Shown: positions 1 to 7,772, counted from the stretch's first letter. The stretch is 10,191 bases of DNA from Methanobacterium sp. (GCA_009712615.1 WASR01000125.1:1-10191); one strand, 5' to 3'. Numbers and translations are program-made. The notes: generated by a model not told the origin, from the sequence alone.

Positions 1-358
1 ATGTTTTAACAATATCAAACGTCCTAACCACACCCACTACCTTCCCATCATCATCGAGTACTGGTATGCTCACAAGTTTGTGCTGTGCAGCAGCTAACAC
101 AGCCAACCTCGCAGGTTCATCCTGATGAAGATCTACAATCTCCTCAGTGGAGTGCATGATGTCCTTAACATACTTATGATTTTCTCTTAATCCCCTTGTA
201 ACATCAAGGGACGTTATCCAACCAATTAAAGTATTTTTACTGTCTAAAACTGGTGTTGTGAATTTTTTATGAGATTCCATCTTTATCGACGCATCCACAA
301 TAGTCATGTTAAGGTCCACACCTATAAAATTCTTGTCCATAATTTCTTTAACTTTCAT
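1..358 (-). CDS. CBS-domain pair protein, partial (3' end beyond the left edge)
   Basis: The first 119 codons are visible, starting MKVKEIM and continuing past position 1. The sequence reads as two tandem CBS motifs. The first is roughly residues 5-60, containing TTPVLDSKNTLIGWITSLDV. The second is roughly residues 65-119, containing VSIPVLDDDGKVVGVVRTFD. Both have the PVLD...G..T/R..D pattern of CBS modules. In this family a CBS pair usually binds adenine nucleotides (AMP, ADP, ATP or SAM) and regulates a partner; the ligand cannot be read here. Its ATG overlaps the TGA of the upstream polyferredoxin (ATGA, 355-358) and is preceded by AGAGGT with 6-7 nt spacing, so the two are probably co-translated. 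It could be a small stand-alone two-CBS protein or the start of a longer one; the window does not say. Confidence 0.85.
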   Translation of the reverse strand, partial: MKVKEIMDKNFIGVDLNMTIVDASIKMESHKKFTTPVLDSKNTLIGWITSLDVTRGLRENHKYVKDIMHSTEEIVDLHQDEPARLAVLAAAQHKLVSIPVLDDDGKVVGVVRTFDIVKT

Positions 359-1113
359 TTAGTAACCTCTTCCAGATTTAATGCCGCAACAGGACATTTT
401 TTAGAACAAACTTCACAAGTAATACATTTATTTTTAGAGTAAACAATTTTCCCATTTTCTATTTTAATTGCTTCCACTGGACAGTTTTCTTCACACATAC
501 CGCATGCTACACATATATCTTCATCTATAGCGAGTTTTTTTGTCTTGAAAACACTTCCCAATCTTCTTTCCAGTGACACTGCATCTTCACAACATACATT
601 TACACATGCCCCACACCCGATACATAAATCCTTATCAACAACTGCAGGTCCTTCATCAAACAGTTTTATTGCTCCTGTTGGACAAAATTTAACACAGTTA
701 CCACATGAAGTGCATTTAACCGGATCAACATCTATTTTTTCCATTCTAAGGGTTCTGTGTGGGACTTTTTTAGTTTTTAACTTGTAGGTTACATCCTCTT
801 CAAGATCTGATTTACTTTCAATGACCTTAATAGCGTTAACAGGACAAGTTTGTGAACAAATTTCGCATTTAACACAATTATCAAGGATTTTGGCAGGTTT
901 TGTTAGTTTAGCTTCATCAATGGCATATACAGGGCATTCTTGAGCGCAGAGATTACAGCGCACACAATCCGGCGAAATTGTTATAAACTTCTGTTCAAGT
1001 GAACAGTTCTCAATTTCTGCCTTGAAATCTTCCACTCCATGCTCAAGATCGTTAGACTTGGCAACAACATCTCCAACCAAAGCATCTTTCCTTTTTTTAA
1101 ATGTTATATCCAT
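355..1113 (-). CDS. Polyferredoxin with six [4Fe-4S] motifs
   Basis: A 252-residue soluble protein with six CxxCxxCxxxC motifs, starting at about residues 50, 80, 134, 164, 201 and 230. Five have the usual CP ending. The fourth (CIGCGACVNVCCEDAV) has a Cys where Pro is normal. Six [4Fe-4S] clusters are therefore expected, with a role in intracellular electron transfer. About 38 charged residues without cysteine separate motifs 2 and 3. An in-frame GTG lies at 1119, but the ATG at 1113 was chosen because GGGTG (1119-1123) sits 5 nt before it and would overlap the GTG. The gene follows ehaT after 152 nt with its own TATA box, and its stop overlaps the CBS gene start. It is not EhaP or EhaQ, both of which are present. 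It may act with Eha, but nothing in the sequence proves a partner. Confidence 0.92.
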   Translation of the reverse strand: MDITFKKRKDALVGDVVAKSNDLEHGVEDFKAEIENCSLEQKFITISPDCVRCNLCAQECPVYAIDEAKLTKPAKILDNCVKCEICSQTCPVNAIKVIESKSDLEEDVTYKLKTKKVPHRTLRMEKIDVDPVKCTSCGNCVKFCPTGAIKLFDEGPAVVDKDLCIGCGACVNVCCEDAVSLERRLGSVFKTKKLAIDEDICVACGMCEENCPVEAIKIENGKIVYSKNKCITCEVCSKKCPVAALNLEEVTK

Positions 1114-1118
1114 AATCA

Positions 1119-1123
1119 CACCC
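1119..1123 (-). promoter_or_regulatory. Ribosome-binding site fixing the polyferredoxin start
   Basis: GGGTG on the minus strand, followed by TGATT and then ATG at 1113. The following TGAT also matches the extended anti-Shine-Dalgarno partner. This decides for ATG 1113 over GTG 1119. Confidence 0.6.
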
Positions 1124-1148
1124 TTATTTTAATTAAAGATTATAATAA

Positions 1149-1156
1149 TATATAAA
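1149..1156 (-). promoter_or_regulatory. Archaeal TATA box (box A) for the polyferredoxin-CBS unit
   Basis: The minus strand reads TTTATATA, a close match to the methanogen box A. Transcription starting about 25 nt downstream would begin near 1125-1128, leaving a short leader that still holds the GGGTG ribosome-binding site before ATG 1113. The flanking DNA is very AT-rich, so chance matches are possible, and no strong purine-rich BRE is seen just upstream. The fit in position is the main argument for a promoter separate from eha. Confidence 0.55.
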
Positions 1157-1242
1157 TCAGTATTATATTTGATTCTCCATAATTAATTATTAACTGCTAC
1201 CAATATTTAGATCTCCAAATTTAACGTTTATATTCAAATTTT

Positions 1243-1260
1243 AACCCGTTAACATGGGTT
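1243..1260 (-). repeat. Short inverted repeat just after ehaT
   Basis: AACCC and GGGTT flank an 8-nt loop, 5 nt after the ehaT stop codon. On the minus strand it could form a 5-bp hairpin. No U-tract follows, so it is a poor match to archaeal terminators, which depend on oligo-U. It may stabilise the 3' end of the eha message or be chance. Confidence 0.3.
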
Positions 1261-1265
1261 TCATA

Positions 1266-2207
1266 TTATTTTTTGAGAATATCCTCGACCTTTGAAATAT
1301 CTGGAAGACCGCGAGTGGCTCCATATTCTGTTACACAGTTAGAAGCAACGAAGTTTCCAACCAATCCAGATTTGAGAACATCGTCACCTTTGAGTTGGCT
1401 GTGTAAAAATCCAGCATTGAAGGCATCACCAGCACCTGTGGTGTCTACACATTTAACTTCGAATGCATTGATAAACTCTGATTTGGAATTTGAAGACACG
1501 TAAGCACCATCCGAACCGAGTTTTACAACGATGATAGCTATGGAATATTCATCATGTAATTCATCACAGCCTTTAACAACATCATCACCGGTATCTAAAT
1601 TAGTTTTTAAGAGTTTAAGTTCCTCTAAATTTAATAGTAAAATATTTGTTCTACTTAAAAATGGATCCATAAATTCTAAACCCCTTTCAACGTAAAGTCT
1701 TCCAGGATCTAAACTAACTGAAACAGTGTTAGAAATATGTTTTAACACGGTTTTTTGGGTTTCAATGGAATCTAAATATTTCACACCCACATAGGAACTC
1801 AAATGGAGAATTTTTGTGGTGTTTAAAATTTCCATGTCCACATCATCCGACTTTATACGGTCATTCACACCTGGATCAACGTACAAAGCCCTTTGTCCTT
1901 CCTCATCTATGTATCCATTAACAGTTCCACTTCGATCATTATCAGCTATTTTTACCAGTTTGGTGTTTACATTCTCATTTTGAAGGTTGTTTAATAGTAG
2001 ACTTCCCTCTGGATCTACTCCTACTTTACCCACAAATCCTGTTCTGTTACCCAATCTTGAAATTCCGATGATAGTGTTAGCTGCGGAACCTCCGCACGAT
2101 TCTGTGTAGTCTTTTATGTAGGCTTCTTCATCTTCTCCGGCTATACTATTCACATGGTACAGTTTATCGAGATTTAATGCTCCAAAACCAACAACGTCCA
2201 ATTTCAT
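1266..2207 (-). CDS. ehaT: PfkB/ribokinase-family sugar kinase, end of the eha operon
   Basis: A 313-residue soluble protein of the PfkB carbohydrate kinase family, close to the usual family length. The N-terminal signature with [16 protein letters not shown] is at about residues 38-53. The C-terminal signature DTTGAGDAF is at 255-263, with the expected catalytic Asp at 261 and the GAG anion hole intact, so an active ATP-dependent kinase is likely. The substrate is unknown; family members phosphorylate sugars, nucleosides and related alcohols. The ATG overlaps the ehaS stop (ATGA, 2204-2207), indicating translational coupling, with only a weak ribosome-binding site (GAAGAG). A ribokinase-like gene ending the eha operon is known from Methanothermobacter. 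The symbol ehaT follows that order from memory and is less certain than the family call. It is not an expected structural part of the membrane hydrogenase. Confidence 0.9.
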   Translation of the reverse strand: MKLDVVGFGALNLDKLYHVNSIAGEDEEAYIKDYTESCGGSAANTIIGISRLGNRTGFVGKVGVDPEGSLLLNNLQNENVNTKLVKIADNDRSGTVNGYIDEEGQRALYVDPGVNDRIKSDDVDMEILNTTKILHLSSYVGVKYLDSIETQKTVLKHISNTVSVSLDPGRLYVERGLEFMDPFLSRTNILLLNLEELKLLKTNLDTGDDVVKGCDELHDEYSIAIIVVKLGSDGAYVSSNSKSEFINAFEVKCVDTTGAGDAFNAGFLHSQLKGDDVLKSGLVGNFVASNCVTEYGATRGLPDISKVEDILKK

Positions 2208-3106
2208 TTAAACAACTCTTCAAGGTTAATCTTATATTCTCCAAGTTTTCCATCGTAATTTCCAGCAGAAACCATAAAAACTCCATCAAAATCTATTAAT
2301 GATTCAATTCCAACCTTCATTGCTTCTTTTAAACAGGTCTGGTTGAGTCCGTTGATGACAATTTCAGGTATATACTTAACTTCGTCTGGCACCATGGTTG
2401 ATTCCTTCAGTTGGCCCTTGAGTGAAGGGCAGTATGGATGATTGGTGGTTGGTCCGATCCAGGGGTAGTTAGTTTCAGGCTTACTTGCAGCAGAACAAAT
2501 ATCAAACGGAGTGATAACACCTTCAACATCTTCAATTGCTTTTAATGCAGTTCTCCCAGCTTCTAGCACTGTTTTTTTGTCTGTACACATGTACCAGAAG
2601 TTTGCACCCATGATCCCATTCATGTAACCAATTTGCTTTTCGATCTTAAAATCTGGTATGGCTATTGGAACCACGATCATTTCCCTACCGTATATTGTTT
2701 CTTCCCATTCATAGCCATCACCGCAGTGTCCCACATTCTTCATTGTACCTATCCATCCATCTGCATCTTTAGATGCATCAAAAAGGCTTGTGAATGGTTT
2801 TACAAGTATGTCTTGTCTTATTCTGTAGGATAGTTCGACTCCGAACTTTTCTATATCTGAAGTATTGTACCAGAACTGAAGAATGGCACCTATACGATTA
2901 TCAGGTGTTTGATCTTCACTTAACCATGACTCTATGCCTCCCTCAACCCTTCCAATCACTGTTCCAGGAGTTGATGTTGAGTCATATGCAGCTCTTTTAA
3001 GGGTTTCTTCATCGTCAGCTGTTACAATGACTCTTGAGCATATGCCCTTAAATGCTTCACAATAGGTGTTAACAACCTTAGATTCCACGTTTTCATGGGT
3101 TTTCAT
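2204..3106 (-). CDS. ehaS: Formylmethanofuran:tetrahydromethanopterin formyltransferase-like protein
   Basis: A 300-residue soluble protein that follows the Ftr family along its whole length. Ftr moves the formyl group from formylmethanofuran to tetrahydromethanopterin in CO2 reduction to methane. Recognisable blocks are a GDGY element (129-132), an EIVINGLN block (248-255) and [10 protein letters not shown] near the C terminus (280-289). An open frame extends to ATG 3166, but the start is placed at 3106 because GGAGAT lies 5 nt before it and this gives the normal Ftr length. The gene lies 43 nt after ehaR and overlaps ehaT by ATGA. It looks like a divergent paralogue rather than the main Ftr, since the N-terminal third departs from the Ftr I remember. 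Whether it is catalytic cannot be told here. The symbol is by operon order. Confidence 0.9.
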   Translation of the reverse strand: MKTHENVESKVVNTYCEAFKGICSRVIVTADDEETLKRAAYDSTSTPGTVIGRVEGGIESWLSEDQTPDNRIGAILQFWYNTSDIEKFGVELSYRIRQDILVKPFTSLFDASKDADGWIGTMKNVGHCGDGYEWEETIYGREMIVVPIAIPDFKIEKQIGYMNGIMGANFWYMCTDKKTVLEAGRTALKAIEDVEGVITPFDICSAASKPETNYPWIGPTTNHPYCPSLKGQLKESTMVPDEVKYIPEIVINGLNQTCLKEAMKVGIESLIDFDGVFMVSAGNYDGKLGEYKINLEELFK

Positions 3107-3111
3107 ATTAT

Positions 3112-3115
3112 CTCC
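3112..3115 (-). promoter_or_regulatory. Ribosome-binding site fixing the ehaS start
   Basis: The minus strand reads GGAGATAAT before ATG 3106 (GGAG plus 5 nt). The longer open frame from ATG 3166 has no comparable site and would translate this one as Gly-Asp-Asn. This favours the 300-residue product. Confidence 0.75.
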
Positions 3116-3149
3116 ATTAACTTTTTTTTTAAAATTAAACTTGTCTATT

Positions 3150-4175
3150 CTATCCGAGTCCACCAATGGATTTTCCCCTTAATTTTCTGCGTACGATGGT
3201 ACTGGATTTAGTGAGCTGTTCTTGGTTGTCAGTATTCACGATTTCAACAGTAGGAAGTTCTGACTTGGTGAGAGTATTCTTAAGATCCACATTAACATAA
3301 TCTGGTTGAAGTGCTTCACTTGGGTTTTCTGAGTAGTGTTCTACAAATTCCAGGACAGTTGATGTTCCATGGGTGTTAAAGATATCAGCCAGTATAGATG
3401 TGATGGTGGTATTTTCAGATAACACGGCAATTTTACTTTCTTTTATAGCATATTCATTACCATTAAAAGACACAGATATCCCATTATTTTCCTTTGCAAA
3501 CCTCAGAGGCTGGACATCAGTTATGCTGTCCCCGATATAAAAAAGATCAGCAGGTTTGAAACCATTTTTTGAAATAATATCCAGTACAGCATCTTTTTTT
3601 CCTTCCCCACCAACAGGATGAACCATGTCCATAAGGCTTCCAGATATTAATTTTGGAATTTTGTTCCAGAAAATATCCTCCAACACATCAAAATCTGGAT
3701 TATTTATTATACTAGATCTAAACAGTTTCAAAGTCTTCTTTTCTGTGTCTGGTATTTCAACACTGTCTATATCGAGTTGAGTTGAATAGGTGTTTTCAAA
3801 TGGAAAACCAGTTACATTACAAAGGGCCTGAATATAATAATTGTAACTTGTGCTCACTATATACGAGGGCATTGTACTGTTGATGTAGTTCAGGGTTTCA
3901 GCTGCACCATTTATCAAATGCACATTTTCTGTTGAAAATTTAATTATATTTTCGTTGTTAGCTTCAAAGGCTTTTAAAAAAGGAACTATGAGTTTCAGTG
4001 TTCCTCCAGCATTGTAACCAGGCCTCTTTAAAACATCAGCCAAAACATCATCATATTTACTGATTATTTCAAAAAATTTTTCACCATCATCTATAAAATG
4101 ACCTGCAAGTTCAAATGCATTATCATTAATTGATATGGGGCCTTCACAATCGGAGACAAAAAATTTTCTCCCCAT
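3150..4175 (-). CDS. ehaR: HAD-superfamily phosphatase-like protein, Eha subunit R
   Basis: A 341-residue soluble protein with HAD-fold motifs in order. Motif I is FFVSDCEGP (Asp9 as the likely nucleophile). Motif II is a Ser/Thr in YIVSTSYN (about 106-113). Motif III is a Lys in GGEGKKD (about 190-196). Motif IV is GDSITD (215-220). The usual second Asp of motif I (DxD) is Glu here, which is unusual for a phosphatase. About 120 residues after motif IV have no recognised domain and end in a basic tail (RRKLRGK). The ATG at 4175 was chosen over 4190 because GGAGG lies 8 nt before it, overlapping the upstream ATG. The gene begins 32 nt after ehaQ. A HAD-like protein is annotated as EhaR in methanogens; its substrate is unknown, and a phosphohydrolase is an inference from motifs only. 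Confidence 0.85.
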   Translation of the reverse strand: MGRKFFVSDCEGPISINDNAFELAGHFIDDGEKFFEIISKYDDVLADVLKRPGYNAGGTLKLIVPFLKAFEANNENIIKFSTENVHLINGAAETLNYINSTMPSYIVSTSYNYYIQALCNVTGFPFENTYSTQLDIDSVEIPDTEKKTLKLFRSSIINNPDFDVLEDIFWNKIPKLISGSLMDMVHPVGGEGKKDAVLDIISKNGFKPADLFYIGDSITDVQPLRFAKENNGISVSFNGNEYAIKESKIAVLSENTTITSILADIFNTHGTSTVLEFVEHYSENPSEALQPDYVNVDLKNTLTKSELPTVEIVNTDNQEQLTKSSTIVRRKLRGKSIGGLG

Positions 4176-4183
4176 GTTTCTTT

Positions 4184-4188
4184 CCTCC
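4184..4188 (-). promoter_or_regulatory. Ribosome-binding site fixing the ehaR start
   Basis: A perfect GGAGG 8 nt upstream of ATG 4175. It overlaps the alternative upstream ATG at 4190, which itself has only A/T-rich DNA before it. This makes 4175 the likely start. Confidence 0.8.
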
Positions 4189-4193
4189 ATTTT

Positions 4194-4200
4194 AAAAAAA
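4194..4200 (-). terminator. T7 tract between ehaQ and ehaR (possible leaky terminator)
   Basis: The minus strand carries seven consecutive T residues in the 32-nt gap between ehaQ and ehaR, within the AT-only stretch at about 4191-4207. Archaeal RNA polymerase terminates at oligo-U without needing a hairpin. The tract could lower transcription of ehaR-S-T relative to the hydrogenase genes. It is short and in AT-rich DNA, so this is tentative. Confidence 0.3.
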
Positions 4201-4207
4201 TAAATTT

Positions 4208-5590
4208 TTAGTTATTATCTTCACTGAGCTCTGTGTCAGTTTCAGTTTTTAGTTTTATGGCATTAACCGGACAGATGATGTCACATTCACCACATAATAT
4301 ACATTTTTCAGTGTCTACTAAAACTTCGTCCTTTTCCAGTCTAAGTGCATTGGTAGGGCATTTTCTCACACAGATACCACATGCCATGCATGCCTCCACA
4401 TCTGTGACAATTTTCCCTTCCCTTTGTCCAGATAATGCATCCCTTTTGAAGAAGATTTTCCCATCTTCAACCTTGAAATATTCTTCTGCAAGTTCTATGG
4501 CATCAAACTGGCATGTTTCTATACATTTACCACAGTGCACGCATCTATCATCAATGTGTACAGGTGATGGCATTTCAAGTTCTATGCATTTAACCGGGCA
4601 TTCTGACATACAGGCACCGCAGCCTATACAGTTATCTTCAATGACTTTAATACTTCTTTTAGGATTGGTGACCCCTATAATTTCATTAATATCCTCTATT
4701 TCAAGTTCGTTATTGGTCATTGCCTTAATTTCTTCGGTAATGATGGGGGTAACATCTTCCTTAAATGATTTTTCAGTGTGATTGGAAGAAATTTTTCTTG
4801 CAACTCCATTCAATATGCTGGAAATTCTTATTGCATCCTTGGATAGTTTACCTGCTTCGTTTTCGAGAAGTTCGGACACTATTTCCATGGTTTTGATCTT
4901 GCTGAAATTTTTGTATGCCCTTTTTCTTGAGGAATACTTGATTGCTGCACTTGGACACACATTCATACACTCCTCACATCTGGCACAGTAGGATGGATTA
5001 ATAAATGGTAATTTACTAACTTTTCCAATATTGATTGCTCCTCTAGATGGACAAACCTTTGTGCATGTCATACAACCTATACAGTTCTTTTGATTCACAA
5101 CTATTGCCTTTCCACCTACAACGGATCTTGGAAGTATTTCACCGTACTTGATGGCTTCTGTTGGACACACCCTTGCACAGTATCCACAGCGTACACATGT
5201 ATCTTCATTAATTTCACTGTGAGCTTCTTCATTACCTGAACTTATAAGCTGTATTGAACCAGTTTTACAGGCCTTTACACATGCACCGCACTGTCTGCAA
5301 AGTTTAGTATTTATATTCGGCACATTTTCTCTTATAGGTTCTGAAAGAGTTGTTTCCATGTTTATTGCATTGTATGGACATGCCTCTCTGCATAGTACGC
5401 ATCCAACACACTTATCATCTATCTCTATTTTACCATCTTCAGTCTTCCAGATGGCATCTACAGGACATGACATTAAGCATGGTTTGTCTTCACAGGTCTC
5501 ACATTTGTTACTATCAATATTGTAATCAATTTCAACATCTCTTATTGGCTTACAATATTTTTTAGAGTTATTTGTAGTAGTTGTAATAAT
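4208..5590 (-). CDS. ehaQ: Eha polyferredoxin with ten [4Fe-4S] motifs (non-ATG start proposed)
   Basis: About 460 residues if started at ATT 5590. Ten cysteine motifs begin at about residues 30, 61, 98, 132, 170, 202, 321, 350, 401 and 430, which matches the 10[4Fe-4S] EhaQ polyferredoxin of Methanothermobacter. A Cys-free, probably helical stretch (about 213-320) splits them 6+4. Motifs 3 (ACKTGSI) and 8 (TCQFDAI) lack the usual Pro. The first ATG, at 5473, lies inside motif 1 and would remove three of its four cysteines (CETCEDKPC is upstream). The frame stays open to a stop at 5600-5602. No in-frame ATG, GTG or TTG exists in the extension, but AGGAG (5596-5600) precedes ATT 5590 by 5 nt and ATT 5587 by 8 nt. 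The start also abuts the ehaP stop. The family is certain; the exact start is not. Confidence 0.85.
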   Translation of the reverse strand: MITTTTNNSKKYCKPIRDVEIDYNIDSNKCETCEDKPCLMSCPVDAIWKTEDGKIEIDDKCVGCVLCREACPYNAINMETTLSEPIRENVPNINTKLCRQCGACVKACKTGSIQLISSGNEEAHSEINEDTCVRCGYCARVCPTEAIKYGEILPRSVVGGKAIVVNQKNCIGCMTCTKVCPSRGAINIGKVSKLPFINPSYCARCEECMNVCPSAAIKYSSRKRAYKNFSKIKTMEIVSELLENEAGKLSKDAIRISSILNGVARKISSNHTEKSFKEDVTPIITEEIKAMTNNELEIEDINEIIGVTNPKRSIKVIEDNCIGCGACMSECPVKCIELEMPSPVHIDDRCVHCGKCIETCQFDAIELAEEYFKVEDGKIFFKRDALSGQREGKIVTDVEACMACGICVRKCPTNALRLEKDEVLVDTEKCILCGECDIICPVNAIKLKTETDTELSEDNN

Positions 5591-5591
5591 C

Positions 5592-6620
5592 TCAACTCCT
5601 CACAGGCAAATCTGATGTTTTAACTGTCACATGGATAATTTTCTCTGCTTCATCTCGTTTATAAAGGAACCTGGAGATATAATATCCTATCGCACCAAAT
5701 GGACAAGTTTGATAACAGATACTGCATCTTAAACACTTATCAGGATTTCTAACAACACCTTCTTCGCTGGTGTACTTAATTGCACCTGATGGGCATTCCT
5801 TAACACAGAGTCTGCAGTTGGTACATTTATCCTTATCCCATGTGATGACCCTTAATTTAAGCCTATCAGTTATATTTTCTATTATGTCATCAATGAGTTC
5901 ATCATCATCCAATATTTTTTTGGCATCTTCAATGAGTTCAACTGCCGAAATATCGAAGCTGTAAACATCGGAACCCACAATATCTTTTATTTTATCCTGT
6001 TCTGCTTCAATTTTAGCTTCCAATGAATTCACTACTAAATTTATAATTTCTTTTTGTTCTTCAACATTAGAAATGTGAATTCCTTTAATTGCACCCTTAA
6101 CAGGGCATGTTTTAAGACATTCACCGCATGATATGCATTTAGATTGATCGATAACTATTTTGTTATCTTCTTCAACTATGGCATCTCCAACCTTACAGGT
6201 TTTCATACATTTTTTGCATCTAATGCACAGGTAGTCGTCTATTACAAACTTCTTATCCACTGGTAGAATAGTGAAATCTTCCCTGATTAAATGATTCTCA
6301 CCACAAGTTAGGGTTTTGGGATCTGTTGGACATACCTCAGCACAAAATCCACATCTAATACATCCCCTGTTGTTGATCACAGGATATGTAAAACCATCTT
6401 CATGCGCATTATCTTCATCCCTAACCAGTTTAATTGCCATGGGTGCTGGACAGGCCGCAGTACAGGCACCACAAGCTATGCAGTACTCTTTATGTACCTC
6501 TGGAAAGTTTCTAAACCTATCTGGTGCATCCATTATTTCTTTGTCACTCTTGGCAGCTGCAAAGTTTTCAGCCCAAGACTTCCTTGCAAATTCATATAGA
6601 TACCATATAACCGAAGACAT
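5592..6620 (-). CDS. ehaP: Eha polyferredoxin with six [4Fe-4S] motifs
   Basis: A 342-residue soluble iron-sulfur protein. Six motifs start at about residues 47, 87, 132, 162, 266 and 296, matching the 6[4Fe-4S] EhaP polyferredoxin. The first two, with the preceding helix, recall NuoI/Ech-type electron-transfer subunits. Motif 3 ends CKV instead of CP, and motifs 1-4 show small insertions after CP ([29 protein letters not shown]). A Cys-free, acidic, probably helical block (about 173-265) separates motifs 1-4 from 5-6. It is expected to carry electrons between the EhaN cluster and further ferredoxins on the cytoplasmic side. It starts 6 nt after ehaO, with AGGATGAT overlapping the ehaO stop as ribosome-binding site. 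Its stop lies 1 nt before the proposed ehaQ start. Confidence 0.95.
   Translation of the reverse strand: MSSVIWYLYEFARKSWAENFAAAKSDKEIMDAPDRFRNFPEVHKEYCIACGACTAACPAPMAIKLVRDEDNAHEDGFTYPVINNRGCIRCGFCAEVCPTDPKTLTCGENHLIREDFTILPVDKKFVIDDYLCIRCKKCMKTCKVGDAIVEEDNKIVIDQSKCISCGECLKTCPVKGAIKGIHISNVEEQKEIINLVVNSLEAKIEAEQDKIKDIVGSDVYSFDISAVELIEDAKKILDDDELIDDIIENITDRLKLRVITWDKDKCTNCRLCVKECPSGAIKYTSEEGVVRNPDKCLRCSICYQTCPFGAIGYYISRFLYKRDEAEKIIHVTVKTSDLPVRS
5596..5600 (-). promoter_or_regulatory. Ribosome-binding site before the ehaQ ATT codons
   Basis: AGGAG inside the last codons of ehaP, 5 nt before ATT 5590 and 8 nt before ATT 5587. It is the only convincing ribosome-binding site near the N-terminal extension of ehaQ. 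An out-of-frame TTG at 5595 directly abuts it, too close for use. Confidence 0.55.
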
Positions 6621-6626
6621 TTTACA

Positions 6627-7772
6627 TCATCCTTTTAATTTGGAATTTATGTTGTGAACACCATGGAAATCACGAACACGTCCGGATTCATCCAGAATAG
6701 TAACTCTTTCTGCACATGCGATACAGGGGTCACTAGTTGCATAGGTAGCAACAGCATCTGCAACTGTTGCAACATCGTTTAACATGTACTTGGCACAGGC
6801 ATCGATGTTCATTATACTAGGTGTTCTTATGGAAATATTTTTTATGAGGTTCCCGTTGGTTTCAATTGAGTATGTAACCTCACCACGTGGAGCTTCATTT
6901 CTCCATTCTGCTACTCCTGCAGGTATATCAATCTTTTTACGAACATCACCTTCAGGGATGTTGTTAATAACTTGTTTAATAAGACTTATAGATTCCCATA
7001 CTTCATCAAATCTGTTCATTGTCCGGGCAAAGTTATCTCCTTCCTTTCTCCAAACAACGTTCCAGTCGAAGTTGTCTTTATAGGTGTGGTGTTGTTCTCT
7101 CACATCATGTTCAAGGCCAGAGGCACGTCCTATTGGTCCAACAGCCCTAGCCATGATGGCTTCTTCTTTTGTCATAACTCCCACATCCTTGGATCTGAGT
7201 CCTCCAACTAGGGGTCCGTCTTCGTAGATCTCGACATACCTTCCATATTCAGATTCGAGTTTGTTCATTATCTGCATGATCTGGTCCATATGGGTTTGTT
7301 TGATGTCCATCTTAACACCACCAACCACGTTCCATCCCATGTTTACCCTGTTTCCAGTTAACAGTTCAATTGCATCCATAACAGGTTCTCTAAGAGCTAA
7401 CATGTACATGAACAATGTTTCATGTTCCATTGCTTTGAAATATGTGGAATTAGCAAGTAAATGACTTTGAATCCTGTCCAATTCGTTGGTCAAAACCCTG
7501 AGGTACTGTGCCCTTAATGGAGCATATTCTCCTGCAATTCTTTCGAAGGTTTCTGCGAATGTTTGAGTGTGGATGTAGGAGCAAATACCACAAACCCTTT
7601 CAGAAAGAAAAATACCCTTCTGCCAGGTTTTACCCTGCATAATTCGTTCAATACCCCTATGAATGTAACCATAATCAATTTCAGCACTCAAAACTTTTTC
7701 TCCACGAGTTTTAAGTTTTAAACGTAATGGCTCCTTTAGACCGGGGTGTACTGGTCCTATTGGAAGTATCAT
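6627..7772 (-). CDS. ehaO: Energy-converting [NiFe]-hydrogenase A large subunit
   Basis: The 381-residue catalytic large subunit, of the group 4 hydrogenase / complex I NuoD family. It begins with the family-typical PIGPVHP. The NiFe ligands are in the L1 motif [10 protein letters not shown] (Cys61, Cys64) and the L2 motif DPCIAC (Cys350, Cys353), all four present, so the NiFe site should be intact. A further 28 residues follow Cys353. The RxxGPxGRASG-like region (about 209-219, [12 protein letters not shown]) is also typical. It activates H2 and passes electrons to the EhaN cluster. The start is firm: GGGAGG lies 8 nt upstream of the ATG, and the ATG overlaps the ehaN stop as ATGA (7769-7772), pointing to equal, coupled synthesis of the two subunits. 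Confidence 0.97.
   Translation of the reverse strand: MILPIGPVHPGLKEPLRLKLKTRGEKVLSAEIDYGYIHRGIERIMQGKTWQKGIFLSERVCGICSYIHTQTFAETFERIAGEYAPLRAQYLRVLTNELDRIQSHLLANSTYFKAMEHETLFMYMLALREPVMDAIELLTGNRVNMGWNVVGGVKMDIKQTHMDQIMQIMNKLESEYGRYVEIYEDGPLVGGLRSKDVGVMTKEEAIMARAVGPIGRASGLEHDVREQHHTYKDNFDWNVVWRKEGDNFARTMNRFDEVWESISLIKQVINNIPEGDVRKKIDIPAGVAEWRNEAPRGEVTYSIETNGNLIKNISIRTPSIMNIDACAKYMLNDVATVADAVATYATSDPCIACAERVTILDESGRVRDFHGVHNINSKLKG

Noticed and set aside
1120..1265. Possible small RNA or riboswitch in the spacer after ehaT
   Set aside because: Only a 5-bp hairpin and AT-rich DNA are visible, with no recognisable RNA family structure.
3107..3166. N-terminal extension of EhaS from ATG 3166
   Set aside because: No ribosome-binding site; it would overlap ehaR and translate the good GGAGAT site. 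The shorter form gives the normal Ftr length.
4233..4781. Plus-strand open frame of 182 codons opposite ehaQ
   Set aside because: It lies entirely antisense to the polyferredoxin. The His/Ser/Thr-rich translation is what repeated Cys-Pro motifs give on the opposite strand, so it is not a gene.
355..5590. Repeated CxxCxxCxxxCP-coding DNA considered as a nucleotide repeat array
   Set aside because: The similarity is at protein level (ferredoxin motifs) with irregular spacing and divergent codons. It is not a DNA tandem repeat or CRISPR.
6316..6657. Plus-strand open frame of 113 codons opposite ehaP and the ehaO end
   Set aside because: Antisense to confident genes, without a convincing ribosome-binding site or family resemblance.
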